Source of the DNA: Paucidesulfovibrio longus DSM 6739
GTDB lineage: Bacteria; Desulfobacterota; Desulfovibrionia; Desulfovibrionales; Desulfovibrionaceae
Length of the DNA stretch: 64,000 nucleotides
Direction: 5' to 3'
Assembly: GCF_000420485.1 (NCBI RefSeq)
Contig: NZ_ATVA01000012.1
Coordinates: 248,001-312,000, forward strand
In this document: one piece after another, positions 1-10,166 of the stretch
How positions within the stretch are numbered: the first letter of the stretch is position 1
Layout of the letters: the number at the start of each line of letters is the position of its first letter
Translations under genes and position numbers: made by a program
Notes under the pieces: model-generated
Database searches by the model: none
The model's input: only the letters and a program-made list of their open reading frames with translations
What the model was told of the DNA's origin: nothing

Positions 1-330
1 GATCGGAATGTTCAGCTCGCGCGCGCGGATCATTTCCGGATTGGTTTCCGGAATGGCCGTGGACTTGACGACCACGTCCGCGCCCTCGACGTTGTTCGCG
101 CCGTGGCCGATGAAGATGTTCGCGCCCAGGCGCTGGAGCCTGCGCACGGCAGTCCCGGCAGCGAGGTCCGAGCCGGTGACGTTGAAGCCCATGTTGATGA
201 GCACTTCGGCGATGCCGTTCATGCCGGAGCCGCCGATGCCGACCATGTGGATATGGTTGACCCGGCTGCGCATCATGTGCCGCGAGGGCGTCGGGGCCAG
301 ATTCACGTTGGGGCCTTGCGCCGCTGTCAT
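1..330 (-). CDS. murC: UDP-N-acetylmuramate--L-alanine ligase MurC (N-terminal part, cut by window edge)
   Basis: The first 110 residues are visible; the rest lies left of the window. MurC adds L-alanine to UDP-MurNAc in the cytoplasm, the first peptide step of lipid II synthesis. The Rossmann-like nucleotide-binding motif [14 protein letters not shown] sits at about residues 31-44, followed by the typical TGSD and [10 protein letters not shown] segments of the Mur ligase N-terminal domain. The ATG overlaps the murG stop by 4 bp (ATGA), which supports this start and translational coupling. An alternative in-frame start (MRSRVNHIH) lies about 20 residues downstream. The ATP-binding and C-terminal domains cannot be judged here. 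The identification is secure from motif and operon position. Confidence 0.93.
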   Translation of the reverse strand, partial: MTAAQGPNVNLAPTPSRHMMRSRVNHIHMVGIGGSGMNGIAEVLINMGFNVTGSDLAAGTAVRRLQRLGANIFIGHGANNVEGADVVVKSTAIPETNPEMIRARELNIPI

Positions 331-1433
331 GCCTGCCTTCCTTTATTCTTGGCGGCCAGCCGTTCGAGACGGTCCACGATCCCGGCGGCCGCGTCCGGTC
401 TGGCGAAGCCGCGCGCGGCCTCGGACATCCGGTCGAGTTTTTCTTCGTCGTTGAAAAGGCCCACGGCCGTGCCCGCAAGCGTGCCGCCGCTGAGGCCGTC
501 CTGGGGCAGCACCCTGGCCGCGCCCGCCCGTTCCATGGCCTGGGCGTTGCGGGTCTGGTGGTCGTGCGTGGCGTGCGGAAAGGGCACGAACACGCAGGCG
601 CGTCCGGCCGCGGCGGCCTCGAAGACCGTGCTCGCGCCGGAACGGCAAAAGACCAATCCCGCTTCCGCGTAGGCGGAGGCCATGTCCTCTATGAATCCGC
701 AGACCCGGAAGCGCGGGCCGTCCGGATCGAATCCGGCGGCGACGTAGGCCGCGCGCACGCGCTCCAGGTCCGAAGGCCCGGTCTGGTGCAGAACGGAAAC
801 GTCCGCATCGCCGAGGGCGGGCAGGGCCTCGATCACGGCGTCGTTGATGGCCCGCGCTCCCTGGCTTCCGCCGAGCACGAGCAGGGTCCGGCTGCGGACC
901 CTTGGCCTGCGGCCCACGGCCGCGATGTCCGCCCGCACGGGATTGCCCGTGACCACGCAGCGGTCCGCCGGGAACCATTCCCGGCTTTCCTCGAAGGAAA
1001 GATACATCTCGTCCGCGAAGCGGCGCAGGGTCCGGTTGGCTGCGCCGGGCACGGAGTTCTGCTCGTGGATGGCGGCGGGGATGCCGGTCAGCCCGGCGGC
1101 CAGCACGGGGCAGAAGCCCGCGTATCCGCCGAAGCCGAGCACGGCTTCCGGCTTGGTCCTGCGCAGCAGGGCCAGGGATTTGACCACTGCTCCGGCCAGC
1201 CAGAACGGGGCGGCCAGCTTGCGCAGGCCCGTGCCGAGCACCCCGCGCGCGGGCAGGCGCACGAACTCCAGCCCGGCCTTGCGCGCCAGCGCGCCCTCCG
1301 GCCCGCTCCCGCCCGCGAAGAGCACGCGGCAGTCCGCATTGCGCTCGCGGACCTCGGCGGCAACGGCCAGAGCCGGGAAGATGTGGCCTCCCGTGCCGCC
1401 CGTGGTCACGATCAGGGACTTCAGCGCGCTCAT
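327..1433 (-). CDS. murG: UDP-GlcNAc:undecaprenyl-PP-MurNAc-pentapeptide GlcNAc transferase MurG
   Basis: The protein has 368 residues. It is a peripheral inner-membrane glycosyltransferase (GT28) that converts lipid I to lipid II. The N-terminal glycine-rich loop [14 protein letters not shown] and the motif [13 protein letters not shown] are visible, followed by [12 protein letters not shown]. The C-terminal UDP-GlcNAc-binding half carries [10 protein letters not shown] and [17 protein letters not shown], all hallmarks of MurG. The start codon overlaps the ftsW stop (ATGA) and its own stop overlaps the murC start, so it lies within an unbroken translationally coupled series. Length is normal for the family. 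Nothing unusual was seen. Confidence 0.97.
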   Translation of the reverse strand: MSALKSLIVTTGGTGGHIFPALAVAAEVRERNADCRVLFAGGSGPEGALARKAGLEFVRLPARGVLGTGLRKLAAPFWLAGAVVKSLALLRRTKPEAVLGFGGYAGFCPVLAAGLTGIPAAIHEQNSVPGAANRTLRRFADEMYLSFEESREWFPADRCVVTGNPVRADIAAVGRRPRVRSRTLLVLGGSQGARAINDAVIEALPALGDADVSVLHQTGPSDLERVRAAYVAAGFDPDGPRFRVCGFIEDMASAYAEAGLVFCRSGASTVFEAAAAGRACVFVPFPHATHDHQTRNAQAMERAGAARVLPQDGLSGGTLAGTAVGLFNDEEKLDRMSEAARGFARPDAAAGIVDRLERLAAKNKGRQA

Positions 1434-2551
1434 GCCATGCCCCTCCGCGAGAGGTTCAGGAGCACGCCCACGCACATGAAGGAGACGATCAGGCTGGAGC
1501 CGCCGTAGCTCATGAAGGGCATGGGCACGCCCTTGGGCGGCACCGTGCCGAGCACCACGGCGAGGTTGAAGAGAAAGCCCAGGGTGATGATCAGGATCAT
1601 GCCGAAGGCGGTGAAGCGGTCCTGGAGGTCTTCCTGGAGCAGGGCGATGCGCAGGCCCCGGAAGATGATGAAGCCCACGAGCAGGAAGATCATGGACATG
1701 CCCAGAAATCCGAGTTCCTCGCCGACCACGGCCATGATGAAGTCGTTGTGCGCTTCCGGCAGGAAGAAGAGCTTCTGCTTGCCCGCGCCCAGGCCGACGC
1801 CCGTGAGCTTGCCGGAACCGAAGGCGTAGAGGGACTGCACGAGCTGGTAGCCCTCGGCCCGCGCGACCTTGAAGGGGTCCAGGAACGCGGTCCAGCGCTT
1901 GTAGCGGTAGGGCTCCTGCATGATCAGCAGCCAGCCGCCCCAGGCCATGAAGGTGAAGGAGCCGAGCAGATAGGTCAGCCGGGTGCCGCCCACGAGGCAC
2001 ATGAAGAAGAGGATCGAGGCCAGGAAGGCGGCCCCGCCGAAGTCGGGCTGCGCCAGGAGCAGGATGCAGAGCATGCCCGTGACCAGGAACGGGGGCAGCA
2101 TGCCCACGCTCAGGGTGCGGACTTTTTCCTGCTTGCGGGCGAAGAAATAGGCCAGATAGAGCACCAGCGCGAACTTGGCGAACTCCAGGGGCTGGATGTT
2201 GGCCACGCCCAGGCTCATCCAGCGCTTGGCCCCGCCCGCCTTGATGCCCAGGGGGGTGAAGGCGCAAAGCCCCAGCAGGACCACGGCGACCACGAGCCAG
2301 AAATAGGTCAGGTCGTAGAAGACCACGCGCGGCAGACGGTAGCAGGCGTACATCAGGAACGTGCCCAGCAGGAAGAAGAGGGCCTGCTTCTTGAAGAAGA
2401 AGTATTTGTCCCCGAAAAAGCGCTCGGCCATGATTCCGCTGGAGGAGAGGACCATGATCAGGCCGATGCCGGCCAGGAGCAGCACGGCGATGAGCAGCCA
2501 GTAGTCGGTGGGAGGGAGCTGCCTGCTTCCCGCAAGGCGTACGTTCTTCAT
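1430..2551 (-). CDS. ftsW: Septal peptidoglycan polymerase FtsW (SEDS family)
   Basis: The protein has 373 residues and is strongly hydrophobic, with about ten predicted transmembrane helices. FtsW is the SEDS glycosyltransferase that polymerises lipid II at the septum with the class B penicillin-binding protein encoded further upstream. The end, GGSSLIVSFMCVGVLLNLSRR, is typical of FtsW/RodA, as are the central AGKQKLFFLPEAHNDFI segment and GEELGFLG. Position between murD and murG favours FtsW over RodA. The start MKNVRLAGS is set by a 4-bp overlap with the murD stop. The start is preceded by GGAGGAGCTGGC inside murD, which can serve as ribosome binding site. Confidence 0.95.
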   Translation of the reverse strand: MKNVRLAGSRQLPPTDYWLLIAVLLLAGIGLIMVLSSSGIMAERFFGDKYFFFKKQALFFLLGTFLMYACYRLPRVVFYDLTYFWLVVAVVLLGLCAFTPLGIKAGGAKRWMSLGVANIQPLEFAKFALVLYLAYFFARKQEKVRTLSVGMLPPFLVTGMLCILLLAQPDFGGAAFLASILFFMCLVGGTRLTYLLGSFTFMAWGGWLLIMQEPYRYKRWTAFLDPFKVARAEGYQLVQSLYAFGSGKLTGVGLGAGKQKLFFLPEAHNDFIMAVVGEELGFLGMSMIFLLVGFIIFRGLRIALLQEDLQDRFTAFGMILIITLGFLFNLAVVLGTVPPKGVPMPFMSYGGSSLIVSFMCVGVLLNLSRRGMA

Positions 2552-3864
2552 GCCAGCTCCTCCGCGATGCGCTTGAAGTGGTCGCCGCGCTCGCCGTAGC
2601 TCTTGTAGCTGTCGAAGCTGGCCGTGGCCGGGGAGAGCAGGATCACGTCGCCGGAGCGGGCGCAGGAGAACAAGCGCTTCACGGCTTTTTCCAGATCCGC
2701 TTCCCAGAAGGTGTCGAACTCGTCCGCGAGGGCGGGCTCGAAAATCTCGCGCGCCGCGCCGAAAAGCCCGACCTGGACCACGCGGCCGCGCATGGCCGGG
2801 ACCAGCTCGCGGGCGACGTCCCCGCCCTTGAACACGCCGCCGAGCAGAAGCCGCACCGGGCGGTCGAAGCTGCGCAGGGCCGCGGAAACCGCGTCCAGGG
2901 TCGTTGCCTTGGAGTCGTCCACGAAGAGCACGCCGTCCACCTCGGCCACGGGCTGCTGGCGGTGGGGCAGGGGGAAGAATTCGCGGATGGCCTCGGCGGC
3001 CTGCGCGCGGGTGACGCCGAGCTGTTTCACGGCCAGCCAGGCCGCGGCGATGTTGGCGCGGTTGTGCGCTCCCGGCAGGTGCGGGGCTTCGAAATTCGAG
3101 GATTCGGCGTCGTCCGGGCCGAACCAGAGCTTGCGGGCCTGGGTGAAGTCGCGGCACTCCAGCTCCCCGCGCATGGAAGCGGGCAGAATGGCCGCGCCGC
3201 TTTCGTCCATGCGGGCGAAGAGGTTCAGCTTGGCCGAAAGATATTCCTCAAGGTCTTCATGGTAGTCGAGGTGGTTGGGCGCGAAATTGAGCAGCACGCC
3301 CACCTGGGGCTTGAAAAGATGCACGTTCTGCAACTGGAAGCTGGAAACCTCGAGCACGATCACGTCGGCGCGTCCGCCGCCGAGCAGGTGCTCGCAAAGC
3401 GGGGTGCCGATGTTGCCGCCCACGAAGACGCTGCGGCCGGAGCGGCGCAGAATCTCCCCGATGAGCGTGGTGGTCGTGGTCTTGCCGTTGGTCCCTGTCA
3501 CGGCCAGGATCGGGCTGTTGGTGAACCAGGAGGCCAGCTCCAGCTCGCCCACGATCTTGCGCGGGGGCACGTCCGCGAGCACGTCGGCCATGCGCCGCAC
3601 GGGCACGCCGGGGCTGAGGACCACGATCTCGGCGTCCGCGAACTGGGAGCGGCTGTGCGGGCCGAGCTCCAGGCGCACGTTTTCGCCGAGTTCCCGGACC
3701 AGCGTCGGATCCAGCGTCTCGTTGGTGTCCGCCAGAAGAACGTTCGCGCCGATGGCCGCGAGCAGCGCGGAGGCGGAGCGGCCGGAGCGGCCCGCGCCCA
3801 CGACCACGGCCTTGCGTCCCCGGAGCAGTTCGCGATCGCGGATGTCTTCGAGCAAACGATCCAT
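2548..3864 (-). CDS. murD: UDP-N-acetylmuramoylalanine--D-glutamate ligase MurD
   Basis: The protein has 438 residues. It is the cytoplasmic ligase adding D-glutamate to UDP-MurNAc-L-Ala. The N-terminal domain has VVVGAGRSGRSASALL. The ATP-binding P-loop GTNGKTTTT lies at about residues 124-132. It is followed by GGNIGTPL, EVSSFQL, LNFAPNHLDYH and a C-terminal HRQQ / DDSKAT segment, all diagnostic of MurD rather than the other Mur ligases. Start MDRLLEDIRD follows the mraY stop by 5 bp. Length is normal. Confidence 0.97.
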   Translation of the reverse strand: MDRLLEDIRDRELLRGRKAVVVGAGRSGRSASALLAAIGANVLLADTNETLDPTLVRELGENVRLELGPHSRSQFADAEIVVLSPGVPVRRMADVLADVPPRKIVGELELASWFTNSPILAVTGTNGKTTTTTLIGEILRRSGRSVFVGGNIGTPLCEHLLGGGRADVIVLEVSSFQLQNVHLFKPQVGVLLNFAPNHLDYHEDLEEYLSAKLNLFARMDESGAAILPASMRGELECRDFTQARKLWFGPDDAESSNFEAPHLPGAHNRANIAAAWLAVKQLGVTRAQAAEAIREFFPLPHRQQPVAEVDGVLFVDDSKATTLDAVSAALRSFDRPVRLLLGGVFKGGDVARELVPAMRGRVVQVGLFGAAREIFEPALADEFDTFWEADLEKAVKRLFSCARSGDVILLSPATASFDSYKSYGERGDHFKRIAEELA

Positions 3865-3869
3865 TCGTC

Positions 3870-4946
3870 TTACCTCAGCTTCAGCGTGGAAAGCGCCACG
3901 AGCGCCAGGAGTATCGACAGAATCCAGAACCGGATGATGATCTTGGATTCCGGGATGCCCTTGAGTTCGAAATGATGGTGCAGCGGAGCCATGCGGAAGA
4001 TGCGCTTGCCTCCGGAGAACCGGAAGTAGCCCACCTGGAGGATGACCGAGACGGTCTCGAACACGAACACGCCGCCCACGATGACCAGCAGCAGCTCCTG
4101 CTTGGCCAGCACGGCCAGGAAGCCGAGCGCGCCGCCCAGGCTCAGGGAGCCCACGTCGCCCATGAAGACCTGGGCCGGGTAGGCGTTGTACCAGAGGAAG
4201 CCGAGGCCCGCGCCCACGAGCGCGCCGCAGAAGACCGTCACTTCGCCCGCACCGGGCACGGGAAGCACGTTCAGGTAGCCCGCCATGCTGGCATGGCCCG
4301 CCACGTAGATGAACAGCGCGAAGCAGGCCGCGTTGACGATGAACGGCCCGATGGCCAGCCCGTCCAGACCGTCCGTGAGGTTCACGGCGTTGGACGTGCC
4401 CACGAGCACGAACACGGCCATGGGCAGGTAGAACCAGCCCAGGTCCGGGTGGAGATTCTTGAAGAAGGGCACGGCCAGGGTGGTGGTATAGTCGGGCATG
4501 GAGAGCAGCCCGGCCACGGCGAGCATGGCCACGAGCATCTGGCCGCTGAACTTGGCCTTGGCCGAAAGCCCCAGGTTCCTGCGCTTGACGACCTTGATGT
4601 AGTCGTCGGCGAAGCCCACCGCGCCGAAGCCCATGTAGACGAAAAGCGTCAGCCAGAGATGGACGTTGGTCAGGTCGCCCCAGAGCAGGGTGCTGATCAT
4701 CACGGACATGCCGATGATCAGCCCGCCCATGGTCGGGGTGCCTTCCTTGCACTGGTGCGCGGGGCCGTCCTCGCGGATGTACTGGCCGCATTTGACCCGC
4801 TTCAGCCAGCGGATCATGCGCGGGCCGAAGAGGATGGAGATGACCAGGGCGGTGAGCAGCGCGTAGATCGACCGGAACGTGATGTACCGGAAGACGTTGA
4901 AGACCGTGATGGTGTCCGAGAGCGGGTAGAGCAGATGGTAGATCAT
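3870..4946 (-). CDS. mraY: Phospho-N-acetylmuramoyl-pentapeptide transferase MraY
   Basis: The protein has 358 residues and about ten membrane helices. It is the inner-membrane enzyme that transfers phospho-MurNAc-pentapeptide to undecaprenyl phosphate, giving lipid I. Family signatures are clear: [12 protein letters not shown] (the DDxxK motif), [27 protein letters not shown] with the catalytic aspartate, and [12 protein letters not shown] with the HHH motif near the C-terminus. The start overlaps the murF stop by 4 bp. The N-terminus [11 protein letters not shown] matches the family. No oddities. Confidence 0.98.
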   Translation of the reverse strand: MIYHLLYPLSDTITVFNVFRYITFRSIYALLTALVISILFGPRMIRWLKRVKCGQYIREDGPAHQCKEGTPTMGGLIIGMSVMISTLLWGDLTNVHLWLTLFVYMGFGAVGFADDYIKVVKRRNLGLSAKAKFSGQMLVAMLAVAGLLSMPDYTTTLAVPFFKNLHPDLGWFYLPMAVFVLVGTSNAVNLTDGLDGLAIGPFIVNAACFALFIYVAGHASMAGYLNVLPVPGAGEVTVFCGALVGAGLGFLWYNAYPAQVFMGDVGSLSLGGALGFLAVLAKQELLLVIVGGVFVFETVSVILQVGYFRFSGGKRIFRMAPLHHHFELKGIPESKIIIRFWILSILLALVALSTLKLR

Positions 4947-6346
4947 CGCCCGTCCTCCCCTGTGCTGTCGAGTTCGCGGCAGAGCGCCCCGGCGTAGTCC
5001 TCCATGCGGCAGGAGCGGGAGCCCTTGAAGAGCACCACGGCATTGCTCAGGCCGAGCTGACGCCAGCGGCGGAGCAGGTTTTCGGGGGAGGCGACGGGTT
5101 CGACCGCGCTGCCGTTTTCGCCGTAGCCGCGGGCCACGTCCAGGGCGTGCTCGCCGTGGAAGAAGACGGCGGCCGGGTCCATGGCGCGCAGATGCCGCCC
5201 CAGGCCGACATGCTCTTCCGCCGCGCCGGAGCCGAGTTCCTTCATGTCGCCGAGGACCAGCACCAGCGGGCGGCAGCCGCCGCCGGAGACGGCCATTTCG
5301 CGGGCGGTTGCCACGGCGCCGCGCATGGACAGCGGATTGGCGTTGTAGGTGTCGTCGATGATGGTCACGCCGCCCCGGTGGGAACAGGCGAAACGCTGCG
5401 CCGGGGGACGGGCCTCGGCCAGTCCCAGGAGCAGGGACTCCTTCGAAAGGCCCAGCAGGTGGGCGGAAGCGGCCGTGGCTCCGATGTTCTCGGCGAAGTG
5501 CGCGCCGCAGAAGGGCAGGTCCGCCTCCAGCTCGAAGTCGGGCGTGCGCACGAGGTAGCGCCCTTGGCCGTCGGCCTGGACGCCCAGGAACGTGCAGAAA
5601 TACGGGAAATTTTCGTCCCTCGTGGAGTAGAGGGTCGCGTCCGGACGCAGCAACAGGGCCTGCTCGCGCAGGAGTTCATGGTCCGCGTTGATCACGGCGA
5701 GCCCGTCCGGGCGCAGGTGCCTGAGCAGCGAGGCCTTGGCGCGGGCCACGCCGCGCAGGTCGCCGAGACCCTCCAGGTGGGCCGGACCGATGTTGTGGAT
5801 CACCGCCATGTCCGGGGAGGCCACCGGGCCGAGTTCGTCCATGTCGTGCGCCCGGCTGATGCCCAGTTCCAGCACCCAGAGATCCGATTCCGGGTCCGCG
5901 CGGAAAATGGACAGGGGCAGTCCGATCTGGTTGTTCAGGTTGCCCGCGTTGCGGCTGACCCTGCATTCCCGCGAGGCCACGGTCGCGAGCATTTCCTTGA
6001 CCGTGGTCTTGCCCGCCGAGCCGGTCACGGCCACGACCCTGGCCTTGGCCTGGTCGCGGCAGGCGCGGGCCAGCAGGCCCATGCCGCGCACGGTGTCGCG
6101 GACCATGAGCACGGGCACGGGCAGATCGAGCATGCGCGAGGCCAGGACGGCGGCGGCTCCGCTGCGAACGGCGCTCTCGGCGAACTCGTGCCCGTCGAAG
6201 CGCTCGCCCTCGATGCAGACGAAGAGGTCGCCGCGCTCCACGGCGCGGCTGTCCGTGCAGACGTTGCCGAAGGTCACGTCGTTTTCAGGGGCGGTATCCG
6301 CTCCGCCGAGGAGAATGCGCTCCGCAGCGCGCAGGGTCAGATTCAA
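4943..6346 (-). CDS. murF: UDP-N-acetylmuramoyl-tripeptide--D-alanyl-D-alanine ligase MurF
   Basis: The protein has 467 residues. It completes the UDP-MurNAc-pentapeptide by adding D-Ala-D-Ala. The N-terminal segment [17 protein letters not shown] is shared with MurE/MurF. The ATP site is [13 protein letters not shown] at about 107-119, where SAGKT in place of TNGKT favours Mur[24 protein letters not shown] and LGDMKELG are further MurF marks. The start overlaps the murE stop by 4 bp and the stop overlaps the mraY start by 4 bp. Confidence 0.97.
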   Translation of the reverse strand: MNLTLRAAERILLGGADTAPENDVTFGNVCTDSRAVERGDLFVCIEGERFDGHEFAESAVRSGAAAVLASRMLDLPVPVLMVRDTVRGMGLLARACRDQAKARVVAVTGSAGKTTVKEMLATVASRECRVSRNAGNLNNQIGLPLSIFRADPESDLWVLELGISRAHDMDELGPVASPDMAVIHNIGPAHLEGLGDLRGVARAKASLLRHLRPDGLAVINADHELLREQALLLRPDATLYSTRDENFPYFCTFLGVQADGQGRYLVRTPDFELEADLPFCGAHFAENIGATAASAHLLGLSKESLLLGLAEARPPAQRFACSHRGGVTIIDDTYNANPLSMRGAVATAREMAVSGGGCRPLVLVLGDMKELGSGAAEEHVGLGRHLRAMDPAAVFFHGEHALDVARGYGENGSAVEPVASPENLLRRWRQLGLSNAVVLFKGSRSCRMEDYAGALCRELDSTGEDGR

Positions 6347-7803
6347 CCGAGAACCTCCCGCAGGGCGCGGCCGACGGCTTCCACATCCGAGAAGGGAAGC
6401 TTCTCGTCGCCGATCTGCTGGTAATTTTCATGTCCCTTTCCGGCCACCAGGAGCACGTCGCCGGGCTCCATCAGCCCCACGGCGCGGACGATGGCGGCGT
6501 AGCGGTCCGGCTCCTCGATGGACAGGCGGCAGTCCGCCAGTCCGGGCCGCGCATCCGTAATGATGTCGAGGGGATCTTCGTGACGGGGGTTGTCCGATGT
6601 CAGTACGCCCACGTCGGCGTATTTCGCCACGGCCTCGGCCATGAGCGGGCGCTTGGTCTTGTCGCGGTTGCCGCCGCAGCCGAACAGGGTCAGCAGCCGA
6701 CCCCGCGTCAGCTCGCGCAGGGCGCCGAGCACGTTGACGAGGGCGTCCGGGGTGTGGGCGTAGTCCACGAAGATGTCCAGGCCGTGTTCGTTGGGCACGC
6801 GCTCCAGGCGGCCCGGAACCCCGGCGAAATCCTCCAGCTTGCGCAGGTCGCGCTGGCTGAGGCCCAGGCAGAGGCCCACGGCCTGGGCCGCGAGCAGATT
6901 CTGGGCGTTGTGGCGTCCGATCAGCGGAGAGCTCATTTCCCAGGTCGAGCCCTGGTGGTGCATGCGCAGCGTGAGCCCGGCCGAGGACGAGGTCAGGATT
7001 TCCCCGCGCAGGGCGTTGCAGCCTTCGGGAGCTTCGCTCAGGCCGTAGGAAAGGGCCTGGGGCGCTTCGGCCAGAAGGCGGCGGCCATAGGGATCGTCGT
7101 GGTTGAGCACCCAGGTCTTGTCCGTCTTGGGCCGCGCGCGGAACAGCTCGGCCTTGGCGTTGAAATAGCTTTCCATGTCGCCGTGGTAGTCGAGGTGATC
7201 CTGGGTCACGTTGGTGAGCACGGCCACGTCGAAGTGCAGCCCGGCCACGCGGCGCTGCTCGATGGCGTGGGACGACGCCTCCATGACCACGGCGTCCACG
7301 TCGCTGCGGGCCATGTTGCTGATCAGTTCGTGCAGCGTCCAGCAATCCGGCGTGGTCAGGGTCGCGTCCAGGGAGAATCCGGGCCAGCGGTAGGCCACGG
7401 TGCCCATGAGTCCGGCCTTCAGGCCCACGGCGGCCAGCAGATGCTCGATGATGAAGGCCGTGGTGGTCTTGCCGTTGGTGCCGGTGATGGCCACGAGCTT
7501 GAGGTGCTGGCCGTCCGCGTGGAAATGGGCGCGGGCCAGCTCGCCCAGGGCTTCGGCCGCGTCGGGCCGGACCAGCAGGGCGGCGTCGAGTCCGCGCGTC
7601 CACTGCCCGTCGCGCTGGGTGACGATGTATTTCGCTCCGCGTTCCAGGGCCGCGCGGATGAAGTCCGTTCCGTCGACCTTGCTGCCGGGCAGCGCCACAA
7701 AGACTTCGCCGGGCAGAACCTTGCGCGAGTCCGTGCGGACGCGCAGTCCCCTGGCCACGGCTTCGAGCAGCTCGGACCAGGCCGCTTCTTGGGGTGTGGA
7801 CAT
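6343..7803 (-). CDS. murE: UDP-MurNAc-L-Ala-D-Glu:meso-diaminopimelate ligase MurE
   Basis: The protein has 486 residues. It adds the third amino acid of the stem peptide. The P-loop GTNGKTTT is at about residues 108-115 and the carbamylated-lysine region FNAKAELF near 215-222. The substrate-selecting motif is DNPR (about 404-407), which in this family marks meso-diaminopimelate rather than lysine specificity, so a Gram-negative type peptidoglycan is expected. Start chosen at MSTPQEAAW, preceded by an AAGGCGCAAGAAG stretch; an in-frame ATG 15 codons upstream lacks a good ribosome binding site. The gap to ftsI upstream is only 19 bp. Confidence 0.96.
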   Translation of the reverse strand: MSTPQEAAWSELLEAVARGLRVRTDSRKVLPGEVFVALPGSKVDGTDFIRAALERGAKYIVTQRDGQWTRGLDAALLVRPDAAEALGELARAHFHADGQHLKLVAITGTNGKTTTAFIIEHLLAAVGLKAGLMGTVAYRWPGFSLDATLTTPDCWTLHELISNMARSDVDAVVMEASSHAIEQRRVAGLHFDVAVLTNVTQDHLDYHGDMESYFNAKAELFRARPKTDKTWVLNHDDPYGRRLLAEAPQALSYGLSEAPEGCNALRGEILTSSSAGLTLRMHHQGSTWEMSSPLIGRHNAQNLLAAQAVGLCLGLSQRDLRKLEDFAGVPGRLERVPNEHGLDIFVDYAHTPDALVNVLGALRELTRGRLLTLFGCGGNRDKTKRPLMAEAVAKYADVGVLTSDNPRHEDPLDIITDARPGLADCRLSIEEPDRYAAIVRAVGLMEPGDVLLVAGKGHENYQQIGDEKLPFSDVEAVGRALREVLG

Positions 7804-7822
7804 GTTCTTCTTGCGCCTTTCG

Positions 7823-9811
7823 TTATGAGAGCCAGAGAATAAAAACATCCTGCCCCCCTTCCTTTTCCTGCTGCGGCCATTTCTGGCCCGCGCGGGGTTC
7901 CTGTCCGGTCACGGTCATGCCCTGGCCCTTGAGCACGGGAACGATGCCGCCGCGGGCCAGGATTTCCATGGCGCGGCGAAGGGGCATGCCGGTGACGTTC
8001 GGGGCCGCGCCGCCGACAAAGGCGGCGGTCGGCTCGGGGCCGGGATCCAGGTGGCCCGTGCCCGCGGCCTGCTGGGCCATGGCCGCCTCGGCCACGGCCT
8101 CGCCTTCGGAATCCGGCTCGAAGGCGGCCTCGTTGGGGTCGGGCAGCTTTCCGTAGTAGGCCAGGGTGCGCATGGCCACCTCGCGGACCACGGGTGCGGC
8201 GACCTTGCCGCCCGCGTTGACCGGGCCGGGCTCGTCCACCATGACCACGATGAGCAGTTCCGGATCTTCGCCCGGAATCATGCCCACGAAGGAGGAAAGA
8301 TACTTGTCGCCGTAGCCGCCCTGGGTTTCGGCCTGCTGGGCGGTGCCGGTCTTGCCGGCCATGGTGATGCCGGGAATCCTGGCGAAGCGTCCCGTGCCGT
8401 CCTCCTGGACCACTTCGCGCATCATGCCGAGAACGAGCTTGGCCGAGGATTCGCTGAAGATGCGGCGGGGCGGCGCGTAGTCGGGATCCTGGGGATCGAG
8501 CACGAGCCGCAGGGGCCGCAGCACGCCCTTGTTGCCGATGGTCAAAAAGCCCTGGGCCAGTTGCAGGACCGTGACGCCGATGCCCTGTCCGAACGAGGCC
8601 GCGGCCAGGTCGAACTCGTTCCATTCCTGCACGGGCCGGAGGATGCCGGGCGATTCGGCGGGCAGGTTCAGAGCCGTTTGTTCGCCGAAGCCGAGCCTGC
8701 GCAGGTAGTCGTAGTAGTTCTGGGCCCCCAGGGCCTCGCCGATCTTGGCCGCGCCGATGTTGGACGAATAGCGCAGCACCTTGTTCACGGGCAGCCACTT
8801 GTAGCTGTGGTGGTCGCGGATGACGTGGGGGCCGACCTTGTAGCGTCCGTTCTCGCAGTCAATGAGCTTGTCCGGCGTGATCACGCCCTGGTCCAGGGCC
8901 GCGGCGAAGAGCAGCGGCTTCATGGTCGAGCCGGGCTCCGGCGCGTCCATGGCCGCGCGGTTGCGCCGGTCGTGCGCCGTGGAGCTTCGGTAGGCGTTGG
9001 GATTGAAAAAAGGATAGTTGGCAATGGCCAGGATCTCGCCGGTGGGAATGTCGACCACCAGGGCCACGCCGCCCTTGGCCTCGTATTTTTCCACGGTGTC
9101 GGCCAGGGCCTGCTCTGTCACGTCCTGGATGTGGGTGTCAATGGTCAGGCGCAGATCCTGGCCGTCGATGTCCACTTCGCGTCCCTGGGCGTCGAGGTAG
9201 AGCCTGCGGCCGGAGGCGTCCCGCAGCTTGACCTGCTCGGCCTTGCCCCCGGCGAGCCGGGTTTCGTAGGAGCGCTCCAGCCCTTCCAGTCCCTTGCCGT
9301 CGATGTTCACGAAGCCGAGAAGCTGCCCGGCCAGCCTGCCCTGGGGGTAGAGCCGGACGTGCTCGCTGGTGAGGTAGACGCCGGGAAGGTCTTCGCGGTC
9401 GAGGGCCGCGGCCTCGCGGTCCATGACCTGCCGCTTGACCCAGACGAAGTTCTTGCGCGAGGCGAGATCCTTGTCCACCTCGGCGCGGGGCATGTGCAGC
9501 AGGTCGGAGAGGGCCTTGGCCGTGGCGGCGCGGTCCTGAATCTCCAGGGGCCGGAGGTAGACGGACTTGGCTTCCACGCTGGTGGCGAGCAGTTCGCCGT
9601 CGCGGGCCAGGATGCGTCCGCGCCGTCCGCGCTCGAATTCGGTGGAGAGGGTCTGCTTGGCGGCGAGGCGTTCGAGCTGGGGGCCCTGGTAGAGCTGAAT
9701 CCACCCGGTCCTGACCCAGAGCGCGGCCCAGACGAGAGCGAACAGCACACCCGCCAGAACCAGCTTGGTGCTGCTGGGGCCGGGTCGCTTGTGCGTTCTC
9801 TTCGCTCTCAT
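7823..9811 (-). CDS. ftsI: Septal penicillin-binding protein, class B transpeptidase with C-terminal PASTA domain (FtsI/PBP3-like)
   Basis: The protein has 662 residues. A basic N-terminus is followed by one membrane helix (about 16-34), a pedestal domain and a periplasmic transpeptidase domain that cross-links septal peptidoglycan. Active-site motifs are all present: STMK (Ser295-Lys298), SSN (349-351) and KTGT (487-490). The last 60 residues (NVTGMPLRRAMEILARGG onward) look like a PASTA domain, which typical E. coli FtsI lacks but many other bacteria have (Spo VD/PBP2x-like layout). Start MRAKRTHKR follows AAGGAAGC. It lies between ftsL and murE, its classic place in the dcw cluster. Confidence 0.94.
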   Translation of the reverse strand: MRAKRTHKRPGPSSTKLVLAGVLFALVWAALWVRTGWIQLYQGPQLERLAAKQTLSTEFERGRRGRILARDGELLATSVEAKSVYLRPLEIQDRAATAKALSDLLHMPRAEVDKDLASRKNFVWVKRQVMDREAAALDREDLPGVYLTSEHVRLYPQGRLAGQLLGFVNIDGKGLEGLERSYETRLAGGKAEQVKLRDASGRRLYLDAQGREVDIDGQDLRLTIDTHIQDVTEQALADTVEKYEAKGGVALVVDIPTGEILAIANYPFFNPNAYRSSTAHDRRNRAAMDAPEPGSTMKPLLFAAALDQGVITPDKLIDCENGRYKVGPHVIRDHHSYKWLPVNKVLRYSSNIGAAKIGEALGAQNYYDYLRRLGFGEQTALNLPAESPGILRPVQEWNEFDLAAASFGQGIGVTVLQLAQGFLTIGNKGVLRPLRLVLDPQDPDYAPPRRIFSESSAKLVLGMMREVVQEDGTGRFARIPGITMAGKTGTAQQAETQGGYGDKYLSSFVGMIPGEDPELLIVVMVDEPGPVNAGGKVAAPVVREVAMRTLAYYGKLPDPNEAAFEPDSEGEAVAEAAMAQQAAGTGHLDPGPEPTAAFVGGAAPNVTGMPLRRAMEILARGGIVPVLKGQGMTVTGQEPRAGQKWPQQEKEGGQDVFILWLS

Positions 9812-9842
9812 GCCTTGCTTCCTTTGCGGTTGCCTCCCCGAA

Positions 9843-10166
9843 TCATTCCGCCGGGAGGGGCAGCCTGCGGATCTGTCCGGGTTCGGCCGGGCCGAGCCCA
9901 TGTTTCAGCGCCAGTTCCTTGAGCTGGAACGGGGAGAGCAGGTTGTCGCGCTCCACTTCCAGCTTGGCCACGTGCTTCGAAATCTTTTCTATGTCGTTCT
10001 CCGCCTGCTCGATGCCGTAGGCCAGGTCGGTGCGCTCGATGTTCAGCCAGACCGATGCCAGCCGGAACCCCAGGGCCGCGAGCACCAGCGCCACGAGCAT
10101 CCAGGTGGCGACGCTTTTTCCCGCGTCGCCCGCGGCGGTTCCGGGCGCGGCCTGTCCCATGCTCAT
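9843..10166 (-). CDS. ftsL: FtsL-like small bitopic division protein
   Basis: The protein has 107 residues with a single membrane helix (about 22-40) followed by a heptad-rich periplasmic segment (IEQAENDIEKISKHVAKLEVERDNLL) that should form a coiled coil. This topology and its place between rsmH and the septal penicillin-binding protein identify it as FtsL, which bridges FtsB and FtsQ and activates FtsWI. Sequence conservation of FtsL is low, so the call rests on topology and context. The ATG overlaps the rsmH stop (ATGA); a second in-frame ATG lies two codons later. About 31 bp separate it from ftsI. Confidence 0.82.
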   Translation of the reverse strand: MSMGQAAPGTAAGDAGKSVATWMLVALVLAALGFRLASVWLNIERTDLAYGIEQAENDIEKISKHVAKLEVERDNLLSPFQLKELALKHGLGPAEPGQIRRLPLPAE